Below, piece after piece: positions 1-8,474 of a stretch of 64,000 nt of DNA (position 1 is its first letter; each line of letters opens with the position of its first letter). The notes under the pieces were generated by a model. It did not search any database and was not told where the DNA came from. It saw only the letters and a list, made by a program, of their open reading frames with translations. A program made the position numbers and the translations under genes. Source of the stretch: AP-15 sp035538335 (GTDB taxonomy: Bacteria; Pseudomonadota; Alphaproteobacteria; ATCC43930; CGMCC-115725). The stretch covers positions 1-64,000 of the forward strand of contig DATLKN010000016.1 in the NCBI GenBank assembly GCA_035538335.1, given 5' to 3'.

Positions 1-318
1 GTAGCCTTCTGCGCCGGGGCCGCCATAGCCGCCGCCGCCCGGCGGCGGGCCGTAGCCTTCGCCGGCGGGCGCGCCGTAGCCGCCGCCCGGCGGCGGGCCG
101 TAGCCCTCGCCGGCGGGCGCGCCGTAGCCGCCCCCAGGCGGGTTGTAGTAGCCGCCCCCTTGCGGACCCATATTCTGCGCGTATTCGGGCGGCGTGCCCG
201 GGCCGCCCGGCGGGGGATAGCCGGCCTCGGCGGCGACGCAGCCCGCGAGCACCGCTCCGGACAGGATCATGCCCGCGGCGGCGCCGAGCGGCCGGCCGAA
301 CTTGGAGAGGATTTCCAT
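1..318 (-). CDS. Gly/Pro/Tyr-rich repeat lipoprotein (C-terminus outside window)
   Basis: The reading frame starts at an ATG at 318 and runs leftwards off the window. The N-terminus carries a hydrophobic stretch ending in a lipobox (AVLAGC, Cys about residue 26), so the product is probably exported and lipidated. The mature part is low complexity. After an Ala/Gly/Pro linker it consists of 16-residue repeats built from GYGPPPGGGYG and APAGE. No enzymatic domain is visible. Similar Gly-Tyr-Pro-rich lipoproteins are usually envelope or surface proteins of unknown role. Length and C-terminus are unknown because the gene is cut. The export call is fairly sure; the function is unknown. Confidence 0.7.
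   Translation of the reverse strand, partial: MEILSKFGRPLGAAAGMILSGAVLAGCVAAEAGYPPPGGPGTPPEYAQNMGPQGGGYYNPPGGGYGAPAGEGYGPPPGGGYGAPAGEGYGPPPGGGGYGGPGAEGY
41..136. repeat. 48-bp tandem repeat inside the lipoprotein gene
   Basis: Two nearly identical 48-base units (41-88 and 89-136) are in phase with the coding frame and encode a 16-residue Gly/Tyr/Pro repeat. A further degenerate unit appears to lie to the left, at the window edge. In-frame tandem units of this kind can expand or contract without breaking the gene. Confidence 0.75.
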
Positions 319-519
319 TACCACAGCGCTCCTTGATTGAGACGGGCCGGTTCCGTGCCGCGCCGGTTTCCCGCGGAAGCGGCAAATCCCGCCTCTTTTG
401 AACGCATTTCGACCGGTTCCCGATCCCTAACCGCTATAGATATGCGCGGTTACGCCGATCCGTCCCCATCGAGGGCGGGCGATGGCAGAATGCGGCTCGC
501 GAAACCTCGAGCCTGCCTC

Positions 520-581
520 GTTATACCGGCGAAGGCCGGTATCCACGGCGGTAGTGGGTCCCGGCTGTGGCCGGGAGGACA
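520..581. repeat. Palindromic intergenic repeat, family B (copy 1)
   Basis: The core ataccggcgaaggccggtat forms a hairpin, followed by a second hairpin-like half (ccggctgtggccgg) and the tail ggaggaca. The same arrangement recurs near 5060, 39342 and 54607, always between genes. It lies in the 318-base gap between the lipoprotein start and the aconitase stop. I see no gene or other clear signal in the rest of that gap. Confidence 0.7.
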
Positions 582-636
582 AGACACTTCGGCGGGCCCT
601 GCTTCGCAGGCCGCGAGAGCCGGCAGGTCCAGCCCC

Positions 637-2910
637 TCAACTGTGGAACAAATTCAGCGCCGAGCCCTTGCGGAACCATTCGAGCTGCGAGGCGCTGAAG
701 GTGTGGTTGAGCCGGATCGTCTCGCTCGTCCCATCCGCGTGCCTGATGCGGCATTCGACCGGCTTGCCCGGCGCCATGTCCTTGAGCCCGACGAGGCTGA
801 TGCGGTCGTCGGCGCGGATCTGGTCGTAATCCGCCGGGTCCTGAAAGGTCAGCGCCAGGAGGCCCTGCTTCTTCAGGTTCGATTCGTGGATGCGGGCGAA
901 GCTGCGCACGATGACCGCGGCGCCGCCGAGGAGGCGCGGCGACAAGGCGGCGTGCTCGCGGCTCGAGCCTTCGCCATAATTGCTGTCGCCGACCGCCACC
1001 CATTTCACGCCATCTGCCTGGTAATGGCGGGCGATCTGGGCGATCGGCAGCCCTTTCTCGCCATTGAGCACGTCGATGCCGGTGCCGGCCTCGCCGTTGA
1101 AGGCGTTGGTCGCGCCCATGAACATGTTGTCGCTGAACTTGCCGAGGTGGCCGCGGTAGCGCAGCCAATAGCCGGCCGGCGAGATGTGGTCGGTCGTCGT
1201 CTTGCCCTTGGTCTTGATCAAGACCGGCATGTCGAGGAAGTCCTTGCCGTCCCAGGCTGGCCAGGGGTGCATCAATTGCAGCCGCTCGCTGTGGGGATCG
1301 ACCGCCAGATCGATTTTGCTGCCGTCCTCGGGCGGCGCGATGTAGGTCGCGTGGCCGCGGTCGAAATTCTTCGGCGGCACTTCCGGGGCGGGCTTTGGCG
1401 GGTCGAGGCGGAACGGCTTGCCGTCGGCCCCTTTCAGCGTATCGGTCAGCGGGTTGAACGACAGCTTTCCGGCGAGCGCGAAGGCGGTGATGATTTCCGG
1501 GCTGCCGATGAAGTTCATCGTCGTCGGCTGGCCGTCGTTGCGGCGCGGGAAATTGCGGTTGTAGGAGGTGACGATCGTGTTCGGCTTCGCCGTCTCCTCC
1601 TGCGAGCGGCGCCACTGGCCGATGCAGGGTCCGCAGGCATTGGCGAGCACCGTGCCGTCGATTTCCTTCAGCGCCGTCATCTGGCCGTCGCGCTCGATCG
1701 TCGCGCGCACCTGCTCCGAGCCGGGGGTCACCAGAAACGGCACCGCGGCGTGCAGCCCGTGCGCCTTCGCCTGCTCGGCCACCTCGGCGGCGCGGCTCAT
1801 GTCTTCATACGAGGAGTTGGTGCAGCTGCCGATCAGCGCCGTCGAGATGTCGTCGATGAAGCCGTTATTGGCCTCGCGCACCTCGGCGGCGAGCTTTGAG
1901 ATCGGCCGCGCTCGGTCGGGCGAATGCGGCCCGACGACATAGGGTTCGAGCTTCGACAGGTCGAGTTCGACGACGCGGTCGTAATATTTCGCGGGGTCCT
2001 TTTCGACCTCGGCGTCGGGTTCGAGCAATGCCCGGTTCTTCTCGACGATCGGCACCAGAGTGCCGCGGGCAGTGGCGCGCAGATAGAGCGCCATGTGCTC
2101 GTCGTAGGGGAACATCGAGGTCGTGGCGCCGAGTTCGGCCCCCATATTGGTGATCGTCGCCTTGCCGGTGGCGCTGATCGCGCGGGCGCCGGGGCCGATA
2201 TATTCGACGATCGCGTTGGTGCCGCCCGCGACGGTGAGCGCCCCGGCGACGTAGAGGATCACGTCCTTGGGCGCCGTCCAGCCGTTGAGCTTGCCCGACA
2301 GGTAGACCGCGATGTGGCGCGGATAGAGGACTTCCCAGGGGAGCCCGGCGATGACCTCGACCGCGTCGGCGCCGCCGACCCCTACGGCGCAGGCGCCGAG
2401 CCCGCCGCCGTTCGGCGTGTGCGAGTCAGTGCCGATGATCAGCGCCCCCGGAAAGGCGTAATTTTCGAGCACGACTTGGTGGATGATTCCGGCCCCCGGA
2501 CCCCAGAACCCGGCGCCGTATTTCGCCGCCGCCGAGCGCAGGAAGTCGTAGACCTCCTTGTTCTCGTCGAGCGACTCGCGCAGATCCTCTACGCCCTCGT
2601 GGCGCGCCTGTATCAGGTGGTCGCAATGGATCGTCGTCGGCACCGCGACACGCGCGCGCCGCGTCTGCATGAATTGCAGCATGCCGGTCTGCCCCAGCAC
2701 GTCCTGGAAGACGACGCGGTCGGGGCGGACGAGGATGTAGCTCTTGCCGGGCTCCAGCTCCTGGTGCTCCGGATCGTCGAGGTGGCCGAGCAGCACCTTG
2801 TCCGCCAAGGTCAAGGGCTTGCCCAAGCGACGGCGCACAACGCCAAGGTTCTGCGCCATCTTCGCATACATCGCCTCGGCCATCTCCGGGGTCGTCTCGA
2901 TCGCTACCAT
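637..2910 (-). CDS. Aconitate hydratase, mitochondrial type
   Basis: Interconverts citrate and isocitrate through cis-aconitate in the TCA cycle; cytoplasmic [4Fe-4S] enzyme. The product of about 757 residues matches the length of mitochondrial-type aconitases. Cluster ligands are visible as IGSCTNSS and ACGPCIGQ (two Cys), and the active-site segment SYNRNFPRRNDG is present, as is the TDSHTPNGGG substrate segment near the N-terminal third. The start at 2910 (MVAIETTPEM) is preceded by GGCGGGAG. A longer in-frame extension upstream lacks family similarity. The gene appears to stand alone on the minus strand, with kup upstream in the same direction. The mitochondrial subtype is judged from sequence style and length, not from a tree. 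Confidence 0.93.
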   Translation of the reverse strand: MVAIETTPEMAEAMYAKMAQNLGVVRRRLGKPLTLADKVLLGHLDDPEHQELEPGKSYILVRPDRVVFQDVLGQTGMLQFMQTRRARVAVPTTIHCDHLIQARHEGVEDLRESLDENKEVYDFLRSAAAKYGAGFWGPGAGIIHQVVLENYAFPGALIIGTDSHTPNGGGLGACAVGVGGADAVEVIAGLPWEVLYPRHIAVYLSGKLNGWTAPKDVILYVAGALTVAGGTNAIVEYIGPGARAISATGKATITNMGAELGATTSMFPYDEHMALYLRATARGTLVPIVEKNRALLEPDAEVEKDPAKYYDRVVELDLSKLEPYVVGPHSPDRARPISKLAAEVREANNGFIDDISTALIGSCTNSSYEDMSRAAEVAEQAKAHGLHAAVPFLVTPGSEQVRATIERDGQMTALKEIDGTVLANACGPCIGQWRRSQEETAKPNTIVTSYNRNFPRRNDGQPTTMNFIGSPEIITAFALAGKLSFNPLTDTLKGADGKPFRLDPPKPAPEVPPKNFDRGHATYIAPPEDGSKIDLAVDPHSERLQLMHPWPAWDGKDFLDMPVLIKTKGKTTTDHISPAGYWLRYRGHLGKFSDNMFMGATNAFNGEAGTGIDVLNGEKGLPIAQIARHYQADGVKWVAVGDSNYGEGSSREHAALSPRLLGGAAVIVRSFARIHESNLKKQGLLALTFQDPADYDQIRADDRISLVGLKDMAPGKPVECRIRHADGTSETIRLNHTFSASQLEWFRKGSALNLFHS

Positions 2911-3050
2911 GCTCCCGCCTTTCTGGAATTCCTGGCCGCGCCGGTGCCGGCCTCGCCGCATCGTTAACTGGAACCCGCCGCCCAAATGCGAAGCCCGGCG
3001 GAGCGGGAACATGCCGCAAGCCAGGAAAAGCGTCCAGGGGTGTCGGCGCT

Positions 3051-4970
3051 TCAGATCTCGACATCGGCGCCGATCTCGATGACCCGGCCGGCGGGGATGC
3101 GGAAGAACTCGGTCGGTCGCGTCGCGATGCGCGCAAGTCCGGCGTAGAGGTGCTCGCGCCAGCGCGCCAGGCCGGGCCGCGGCGCCGATATGACATTGGC
3201 TCGGCCGACGAAATAGGACACCTCGGCCGTATCGATCTTCTCGCCGGCCAGCTCGAGCCTGGAAAGCGCCGCCGGCACGTCGGGTGTCTCGGCGAACCCG
3301 AAATGCGTCTCGATCTGCCAGAACCCGTCGCCGAGGTCGTGCGTGCGCAGGCGGTCGGCGAGCGCAACCCGCGGGATGTTTTCGGTGATGACGCGCAGGA
3401 ACAGGACTGTTCGGTGCAACACCTTGTTGTGCCGCAAATTATTGAGCAGCGTCAGCGGCACGTCTGCCGTGTGGGTCGTCAGATAGACGGCGACGCCCGA
3501 AACCCGCGCCTGCGCGGCCTGGCAGCCCTCCGCGAGGAAGACGGAGACCGGCACCGAGCTTGCCGAAAGCCGGGCGAGCACCAGCCGGCGGCCGGCGCGC
3601 CAGGTCGACATCAGCGCGAAGACGACAACCCCGATCGCCAGCGGGAACCAGCCGCCGCTCGGGATTTTCAGCGTGTTCGACGAGAACAGCGCGAGATCGA
3701 CCGCCATCAGCGGCGCTAAGATCGCGATCGCCAGCGGCCACGGCCAATGCCACACCCGGCGCGTCACGATGCCGGCGAGCAGCGTCGTGATGGTCATCGT
3801 GCCGGTCACCGCGAAGCCGTAGGCCGCGGCGAGCGCATCCGAGCTCTGGAACTCGATGACCAGCCCGAGGACGGCGATCAGCAGCACCCAGTTTACCTGC
3901 GGGATATAGATCTGCCCACGGATCTCGCTCGAGGTCTGGCGCACGTCGAGCTGCGGCATCAGGCCGAGCTGGATCGCTTGGTGGGTCAGCGAGAACGCCC
4001 CCGAGATCACCGATTGCGAGGCGATGACCGTCGCCGCCGTGGTCAGCACGACGAGCGGCAGCACGAGCGGCTGCGGCACGGCATGGAAAAACGGGTTCGC
4101 GAGCGCTTCCTTGTCGCCGAGGATGAGGGCGCCCTGGCCGAAGTAGTTGAGGATGAGCGCCGGGAGCACGATCGCGAACCAGGCGAAGCGGATGGGCCAG
4201 CGGCCGAAATGCCCCATATCGGCGTAGAGCGCCTCGCCGCCGGTGATCGCCAGCGCCACCGCGCCGAGGACGATGAAGCCGCCCAAGGGGTGGAGCAGGA
4301 AGATGTGCGCGGCGTAGCTCGGCGACAAGGCGAAGAGAACGCGCGGGTAGGTGACGATGTGGGCGAGGCCGTCGAGCCCGATCACCGCGAACCATACGAT
4401 CATGACCGGCCCGAACAGGCGGCCCACACCTTCGGTGCCGCGCTTTTGCACGACGAAAAGGGCGATCAGGATGACGACCGTCAACGGCAGCACGAAGCGC
4501 GCGAGCAGCGGCGTCGCCACTTTCATGCCTTCGGCGGCGCTCAGCACCGAGATCGCCGGCGTGATCATGCTGTCGCCATAGAAAAGGGCCGCGCCGGCGA
4601 GCCCGATCATGGCGAGCAGCCACGCCGCGCGCTCCTCCCCGACGCCGCCGAGGGCGAGCGCCAACAGCGCGAAGATGCCGCCTTCGCCGCGATTGTCGGC
4701 GCGCATGATCAGCAGGACATATTTGACGGCAACGACGAGAACGAGCGCCCAGGCGATCAGCGACAGGACGCCGAGAAGGTTGTCCTCCGTGGGCGCCAGC
4801 CCGACGCCCGGCCGGAAGCATTCGCGGAAGGTGTAGACGGGGCTCGTGCCGATATCGCCGAAGACGACGCCGAGCGCGGCGACGGTCAGCGCGCCGCGCG
4901 CCGGCGCGTGTTCGGCGGTAACGGGGCCCCCTCGCGGGGCGGGGTCGATGCCGGGAGCCTGTTGCGTCAT
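3051..4970 (-). CDS. kup: Low-affinity potassium uptake protein Kup
   Basis: Inner-membrane K+/H+ symporter of the KUP/HAK/KT family. The family signature GVVFGDIGTSPVYTF lies near residue 30, followed by about a dozen hydrophobic segments and a soluble C-terminal domain of roughly 190 residues, as in other Kup proteins. Total length about 639 residues is normal. I chose the ATG at 4970 (MTQQAPG), which has GGAGG just upstream; an ATG nine codons earlier is possible but has no good ribosome site. It is read towards aconitase, with about 140 bases between them. Confidence 0.93.
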   Translation of the reverse strand: MTQQAPGIDPAPRGGPVTAEHAPARGALTVAALGVVFGDIGTSPVYTFRECFRPGVGLAPTEDNLLGVLSLIAWALVLVVAVKYVLLIMRADNRGEGGIFALLALALGGVGEERAAWLLAMIGLAGAALFYGDSMITPAISVLSAAEGMKVATPLLARFVLPLTVVILIALFVVQKRGTEGVGRLFGPVMIVWFAVIGLDGLAHIVTYPRVLFALSPSYAAHIFLLHPLGGFIVLGAVALAITGGEALYADMGHFGRWPIRFAWFAIVLPALILNYFGQGALILGDKEALANPFFHAVPQPLVLPLVVLTTAATVIASQSVISGAFSLTHQAIQLGLMPQLDVRQTSSEIRGQIYIPQVNWVLLIAVLGLVIEFQSSDALAAAYGFAVTGTMTITTLLAGIVTRRVWHWPWPLAIAILAPLMAVDLALFSSNTLKIPSGGWFPLAIGVVVFALMSTWRAGRRLVLARLSASSVPVSVFLAEGCQAAQARVSGVAVYLTTHTADVPLTLLNNLRHNKVLHRTVLFLRVITENIPRVALADRLRTHDLGDGFWQIETHFGFAETPDVPAALSRLELAGEKIDTAEVSYFVGRANVISAPRPGLARWREHLYAGLARIATRPTEFFRIPAGRVIEIGADVEI

Positions 4971-5059
4971 CGGGCCTCCATGAACGGCAAGGATCAATGG
5001 CGCACCTTGGGCGCGGCTGGTAAGCGTGTCGTGAAGGGCGGGTTCGGTCGAATTACATC

Positions 5060-5120
5060 GTCATACCGGCGAAAGCCGGTATCTGCCGCGAAGGTCGGTC
5101 CCGATCTTCGTCGGACGACA
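5060..5120. repeat. Palindromic intergenic repeat, family B (copy 2)
   Basis: gtcataccggcgaaagccgg starts a hairpin (ataccggc / gccggtat). The element ends with tcggacgaca, matching the copies at 520, 39342 and 54607. It sits between the kup start and the anti-sigma stop. Confidence 0.75.
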
Positions 5121-5136
5121 GAATTAGGGATAATCG

Positions 5137-6006
5137 TCAGATCGCGTCGAGCTGCCAGGCGACGTCGTTGGCGATGCCCCAGAGGTAGCCGATGTCGGCC
5201 TGCCCGACGAGCGCGTAGGCCCGGCCCTGGTGCCGCCAATAGAGCACGTTGACGTTCTGCCGCCGGTTGAAGGTCGGCGCGATGTCCGGCTTTTTCGACG
5301 AGCCGATGATCAAGGTTAAGGGCCCGATCGCCTTGTTCTCGGTCGTGTAGACGAGCTGCGCCGCCGGCCGCCCTTCGACGACGACGAGCCGGGCGCCGCG
5401 GAAATTGAGGCCCCACGGCTTCAGATCCGGCAGGCGCAGCGCCTGCGGCAGGCTCTGGCTGATCTTTTCGAGCGCCGCCCGCGTGTCGCCGGTCGCCGGC
5501 ACATCGACGAGGGCGTTGTCGCCGGCGCGCACGAACAGCTTGAAATACCCGGCCGCATTGTCGAGCCAGACGTCGTTCGCGGCGGCGGCCACCACCGCGG
5601 CTTGACCATTGGCCGATGCGACGTTGCGCGAGAGCAGCGGGGCGATGCCGAGATAGCCGGCGCCGCCGCCCAGCATCAGGCCGAGCACGGAGGCCGCAAT
5701 GGGTGCCGCGAGCTGCCGCCGCCAAAGGCTTTGCGGCCGTGCGGCCGGGCGCGGCGGCAACGCGATGATTTCCGCTTCGGCATGGGTGCGCTCGCCGCGC
5801 GCGGCGGCGATCAGCCGCTCCGGCACCGCCTCGCGGGCTGCCGGATCGAGGGCGAGCCGCAGCAGGTTCGCCGAATTGGCGAGCGCGGTGAGGCGATCGC
5901 GCGCCTGCGCATCGCTTTCGAGCCACGCCTCGATCTCGCACCGCTCCGCCGGCTCGAGTTCGCCGTCGAGATAGGCGACGAGACGCTCGTCACTGCGCTG
6001 CTGCAT
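5137..6006 (-). CDS. Membrane anti-sigma factor
   Basis: Predicted regulator that sequesters the ECF sigma factor encoded directly upstream. The N-terminus (DERLVAYLDGELEPAE, residues 6-21) is typical of anti-sigma domains, but I see no HxxxCxxC zinc motif, so it is a non-zinc version. A single hydrophobic segment lies around residues 100-125 (IAASVLGLMLGGGAGYLGIA). The remaining 165 residues would be periplasmic. The 289-residue length fits transmembrane anti-sigma proteins. The start codon overlaps the end of the sigma gene by 17 bases, which implies translational coupling. The sensed signal is not evident from sequence. Confidence 0.85.
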   Translation of the reverse strand: MQQRSDERLVAYLDGELEPAERCEIEAWLESDAQARDRLTALANSANLLRLALDPAAREAVPERLIAAARGERTHAEAEIIALPPRPAARPQSLWRRQLAAPIAASVLGLMLGGGAGYLGIAPLLSRNVASANGQAAVVAAAANDVWLDNAAGYFKLFVRAGDNALVDVPATGDTRAALEKISQSLPQALRLPDLKPWGLNFRGARLVVVEGRPAAQLVYTTENKAIGPLTLIIGSSKKPDIAPTFNRRQNVNVLYWRHQGRAYALVGQADIGYLWGIANDVAWQLDAI

Positions 6007-6586
6007 CCTCGTTACTCCCGCGCCCGGATCCCCCTGCGTCGAGCTCTGCCTGCAGGGCGATACGCGCTCGCGCCAAACGGCTCATGATCGTACCCACCGG
6101 TACCCGGACCACTTCGGCCGCCTCGCGATAGCTGAGGCCGTCGACGGTCACGAGCAGCAATACCGTTCGCTGGTCGGGCGGCAACCGATCGAGCGCCCGG
6201 CGCACTTCCTCGAGGGCGAGCCGCGCCTCGACACGGCGTACCGGCTCGTCCGATCCGAGCCGTTCCTCGGCAATTTCCTTCTCCTCCTTGCGGATGTCGC
6301 GGGCGCGGATCTGGTCGATCCAGATCGTCTGCACGATGCGAAACATCCAGCTGTCGAACCGTGTACCCTCCTCGAATTGATGCCGGCGCGACAGCGCCCG
6401 CTCGCAAGCGGATTGCACGAGATCGTCCGCCTCGACGACGGAACCGGTAAGCCCGCGCGCGAACCTGCGCAATCGCGGCAGCACCGCGATCAGCTGATCG
6501 CTGAACCGCGGTTCCGGAGTCCCGCCGCTAATCAGACGTAGCGGGGCTCCCGCCAATTTCTGCCGCAGCGACAACGGACCTCTCAC
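5990..6586 (-). CDS. ECF-type RNA polymerase sigma factor
   Basis: Region 2 is visible as ADDLVQSACERAL...RFDSWMFRIVQTIWID, and region 4 as LDRLPPDQRTVLLL with the helix-turn-helix LSYREAAEVVRVPVGTIMSR. Together these make a standard two-domain extracytoplasmic-function sigma factor. The start is uncertain. I place it at the GTG at 6586 (VRGPLSLRQ), giving about 198 residues; a TTG start at 6673 would add 29 residues without a visible ribosome site. It is co-transcribed with the anti-sigma gene and divergent from the transhydrogenase operon, so the 6587-6867 gap probably holds promoters in both directions. Confidence 0.88.
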   Translation of the reverse strand: MRGPLSLRQKLAGAPLRLISGGTPEPRFSDQLIAVLPRLRRFARGLTGSVVEADDLVQSACERALSRRHQFEEGTRFDSWMFRIVQTIWIDQIRARDIRKEEKEIAEERLGSDEPVRRVEARLALEEVRRALDRLPPDQRTVLLLVTVDGLSYREAAEVVRVPVGTIMSRLARARIALQAELDAGGSGRGSNEDAAAQ

Positions 6587-6867
6587 AAGAGTTATTCCCG
6601 CCGGCGGCGACGCCGGCAGCCAACGAACATGCGGCTCTTTCGGCGAACGGGGGCGAGCCGCAACCCTCCCCAATCGTGATAGGACATCGAACCGGCCCGC
6701 ATCGCCAGCCTACCACGACCCGAAAATAAGGCGAAATCGAGATCGCCCGCCGGCCCGGCCATGCCCGCCGCGGCGGCGCGCATCGTCGCGGCGACCCCTT
6801 CGCTCTTCACAAACACCGCTTCAGGCGGCATTGTGCGTTGCACGCAAGAGTGGGGAAGCATCACCCG

Positions 6868-8046
6868 ATGAAGGTCGCCATCGTCAAGGAGAGACGCGCG
6901 TTCGAACGCCGCGTCGCGGCGACCCCGGACAGCGTCAAGCGCCTCGTCGGCATGGGGCTGGAGGTCGCGGTCGAAAGCGGCGCCGGTGCCGGCGCCTGGT
7001 TCGACGACGACGCCTACCGCGCCGCCGGCGCTACGATCGTGGGCGAGGAGAAGGCCGCGCTCGCCGACGCCGACATCGTCCTCAAGGTGCAGCGGCCGCT
7101 GATCGCCGGCGAAGACAGCGTCGACGAGCTCGCCGGCATCAAGCGCGGCGCGGCGCTCGTCGGCCTGTTGCAGCCTTATGAGCAGCGCGCCGCGGTCGAG
7201 GCCTATGCCGCGGCCGGCATCGCCGCCTTTGCCATGGAATTGGTGCCGCGCATCACCCGCGCGCAGGCGATGGACGTCTTGTCCTCGCAGGCGAACCTCG
7301 CCGGCTACCGCGCCGTCCTCGACGCCGCCGCCGAGTTCGAGCGCGCCTTTCCGATGATGATGACCGCCGCCGGCACGATCAAGGCGGCGCGGGTGCTCGT
7401 CATGGGAGCGGGGGTCGCCGGATTGCAGGCGATCGCCACCGCCCGCCGCCTCGGCGCCATCGTCTCGGCGACCGATGTGCGCGCCGCCGCCAAGGAGCAG
7501 GTGGAGAGCCTCGGCGCGGCTTTCATCACCGTCGACGAGGCGGCCGCCCAGTCGGCGGAAACGGCGCAAGGCTACGCCCGCGAAATGGGCGAGGATTACG
7601 CCCGCCGGCAGCGCGAAAAGATAACCGAGGCGCTGAAGCGCACCGATCTGGTGATCACGACGGCGCTCATTCCCGGACGCCGAGCGCCGGTCCTCGTCAC
7701 CGCGCAAATGCTGAGCGAGCTGGCGCCCGGCTCCGTCGTCGTCGATCTCGCGGTCGAGGCGGGCGGCAATGTCGAGGGCAGCCAGGCGGGCGAGGTCGTC
7801 ACCACCGCGCACGGCGTCAAGATCGTCGGCCACCTCAACCTGCCCTCGCGCCTCGCCGTCGACGCGAGCCAGCTCTACGCACGCAACCTCTTCGCGTTTC
7901 TTGGCCTGCTTGTCGACGGCGAGCGGCGGCTCAAGATCGACCCCGCCGACGAGATCATCAAGGCGACCCTCTTGACGCAGGACGGCGCGATCGTGCACCC
8001 GGCCCTTGTTCCCGCCGCGGCCGAGGCCGCCGCCGCGAGCGGCTGA
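6868..8046 (+). CDS. pntAA: NAD(P) transhydrogenase subunit alpha part 1 (PntAA)
   Basis: Soluble NAD(H)-binding domain I of the proton-translocating transhydrogenase, which drives NADP+ reduction by NADH with the proton gradient. About 392 residues. It begins MKVAIVKERRAFERRVAATP, as in alanine dehydrogenase/PntA proteins, and carries the Rossmann segment VLVMGAGVAGLQAIATARRL near residue 175. The ATG at 6868 is preferred over an upstream TTG at 6838 because the family homology begins there. First gene of pntAA-pntAB-pntB, separated from pntAB by 10 bases. This split three-gene form is typical of alphaproteobacteria. Confidence 0.95.
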   Translation: MKVAIVKERRAFERRVAATPDSVKRLVGMGLEVAVESGAGAGAWFDDDAYRAAGATIVGEEKAALADADIVLKVQRPLIAGEDSVDELAGIKRGAALVGLLQPYEQRAAVEAYAAAGIAAFAMELVPRITRAQAMDVLSSQANLAGYRAVLDAAAEFERAFPMMMTAAGTIKAARVLVMGAGVAGLQAIATARRLGAIVSATDVRAAAKEQVESLGAAFITVDEAAAQSAETAQGYAREMGEDYARRQREKITEALKRTDLVITTALIPGRRAPVLVTAQMLSELAPGSVVVDLAVEAGGNVEGSQAGEVVTTAHGVKIVGHLNLPSRLAVDASQLYARNLFAFLGLLVDGERRLKIDPADEIIKATLLTQDGAIVHPALVPAAAEAAAASG

Positions 8047-8056
8047 CGGAGAAAAG

Positions 8057-8464
8057 ATGGCAGACCCTGTTTCGCTCGCCGACCGGGCGAGCCAGCTCGC
8101 CGGCGACGCCGGCGCGCTGGCTCACAATCTCGACGCGCTGGCCCGCCAGATCGCCGCGGCGACCCCCGTGGCGCCGGCCGCCGGCACGCCCTTCGTCTTC
8201 GAATTAACGGTCTTCGTGCTCGCCGTCTTTGTCGGCTATCACGTCGTCTGGCGGGTGACGCCCGCCCTGCATTCGCCGCTGATGAGCGTCACCAACGCCG
8301 TCTCGAGCGTCATCGTCGTCGGCGCGCTGATCGCCGCCGGCCCGCTCGGCCTCAGCTTCGCGAAAATCATGGGGTTCGTCGCCGTCACTCTCGCCGCGGT
8401 CAACATCTTCGGCGGCTTCATCGTCACCCAGCGCATGCTGCAGATGTTCCAGAGACGGAAGTAG
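8057..8464 (+). CDS. pntAB: NAD(P) transhydrogenase subunit alpha part 2 (PntAB)
   Basis: Small membrane subunit, about 135 residues, contributing part of membrane domain II. A polar Ala-rich N-terminus is followed by hydrophobic helices (FVFELTVFVLAVFVGYHVVW, then the VTNAVSSVIVVGAL segment and FVAVTLAAVNIFGGF), ending in VTQRMLQMFQRRK, which is characteristic of the family. A good ribosome site (ACGGAGAAAAG) precedes the ATG. It lies 10 bases after pntAA and 10 before pntB. Confidence 0.95.
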   Translation: MADPVSLADRASQLAGDAGALAHNLDALARQIAAATPVAPAAGTPFVFELTVFVLAVFVGYHVVWRVTPALHSPLMSVTNAVSSVIVVGALIAAGPLGLSFAKIMGFVAVTLAAVNIFGGFIVTQRMLQMFQRRK

Positions 8465-8474
8465 CGGGGAAGCC

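Noticed and set aside
41..136. Possible CRISPR-like array at the left edge
   Set aside because: The units are contiguous, in frame and protein-coding, with no spacers.
337..1899. Long plus-strand open frame opposite aconitase (520 codons)
   Set aside because: Its translation is Arg/Ala/Val-rich without family motifs and it lies antisense to an unmistakable aconitase; such frames are common in very GC-rich DNA.
6592..7998. Long minus-strand open frame over pntAA
   Set aside because: pntAA is certain by its Rossmann and PntA motifs; the opposite frame shows no conserved domain.
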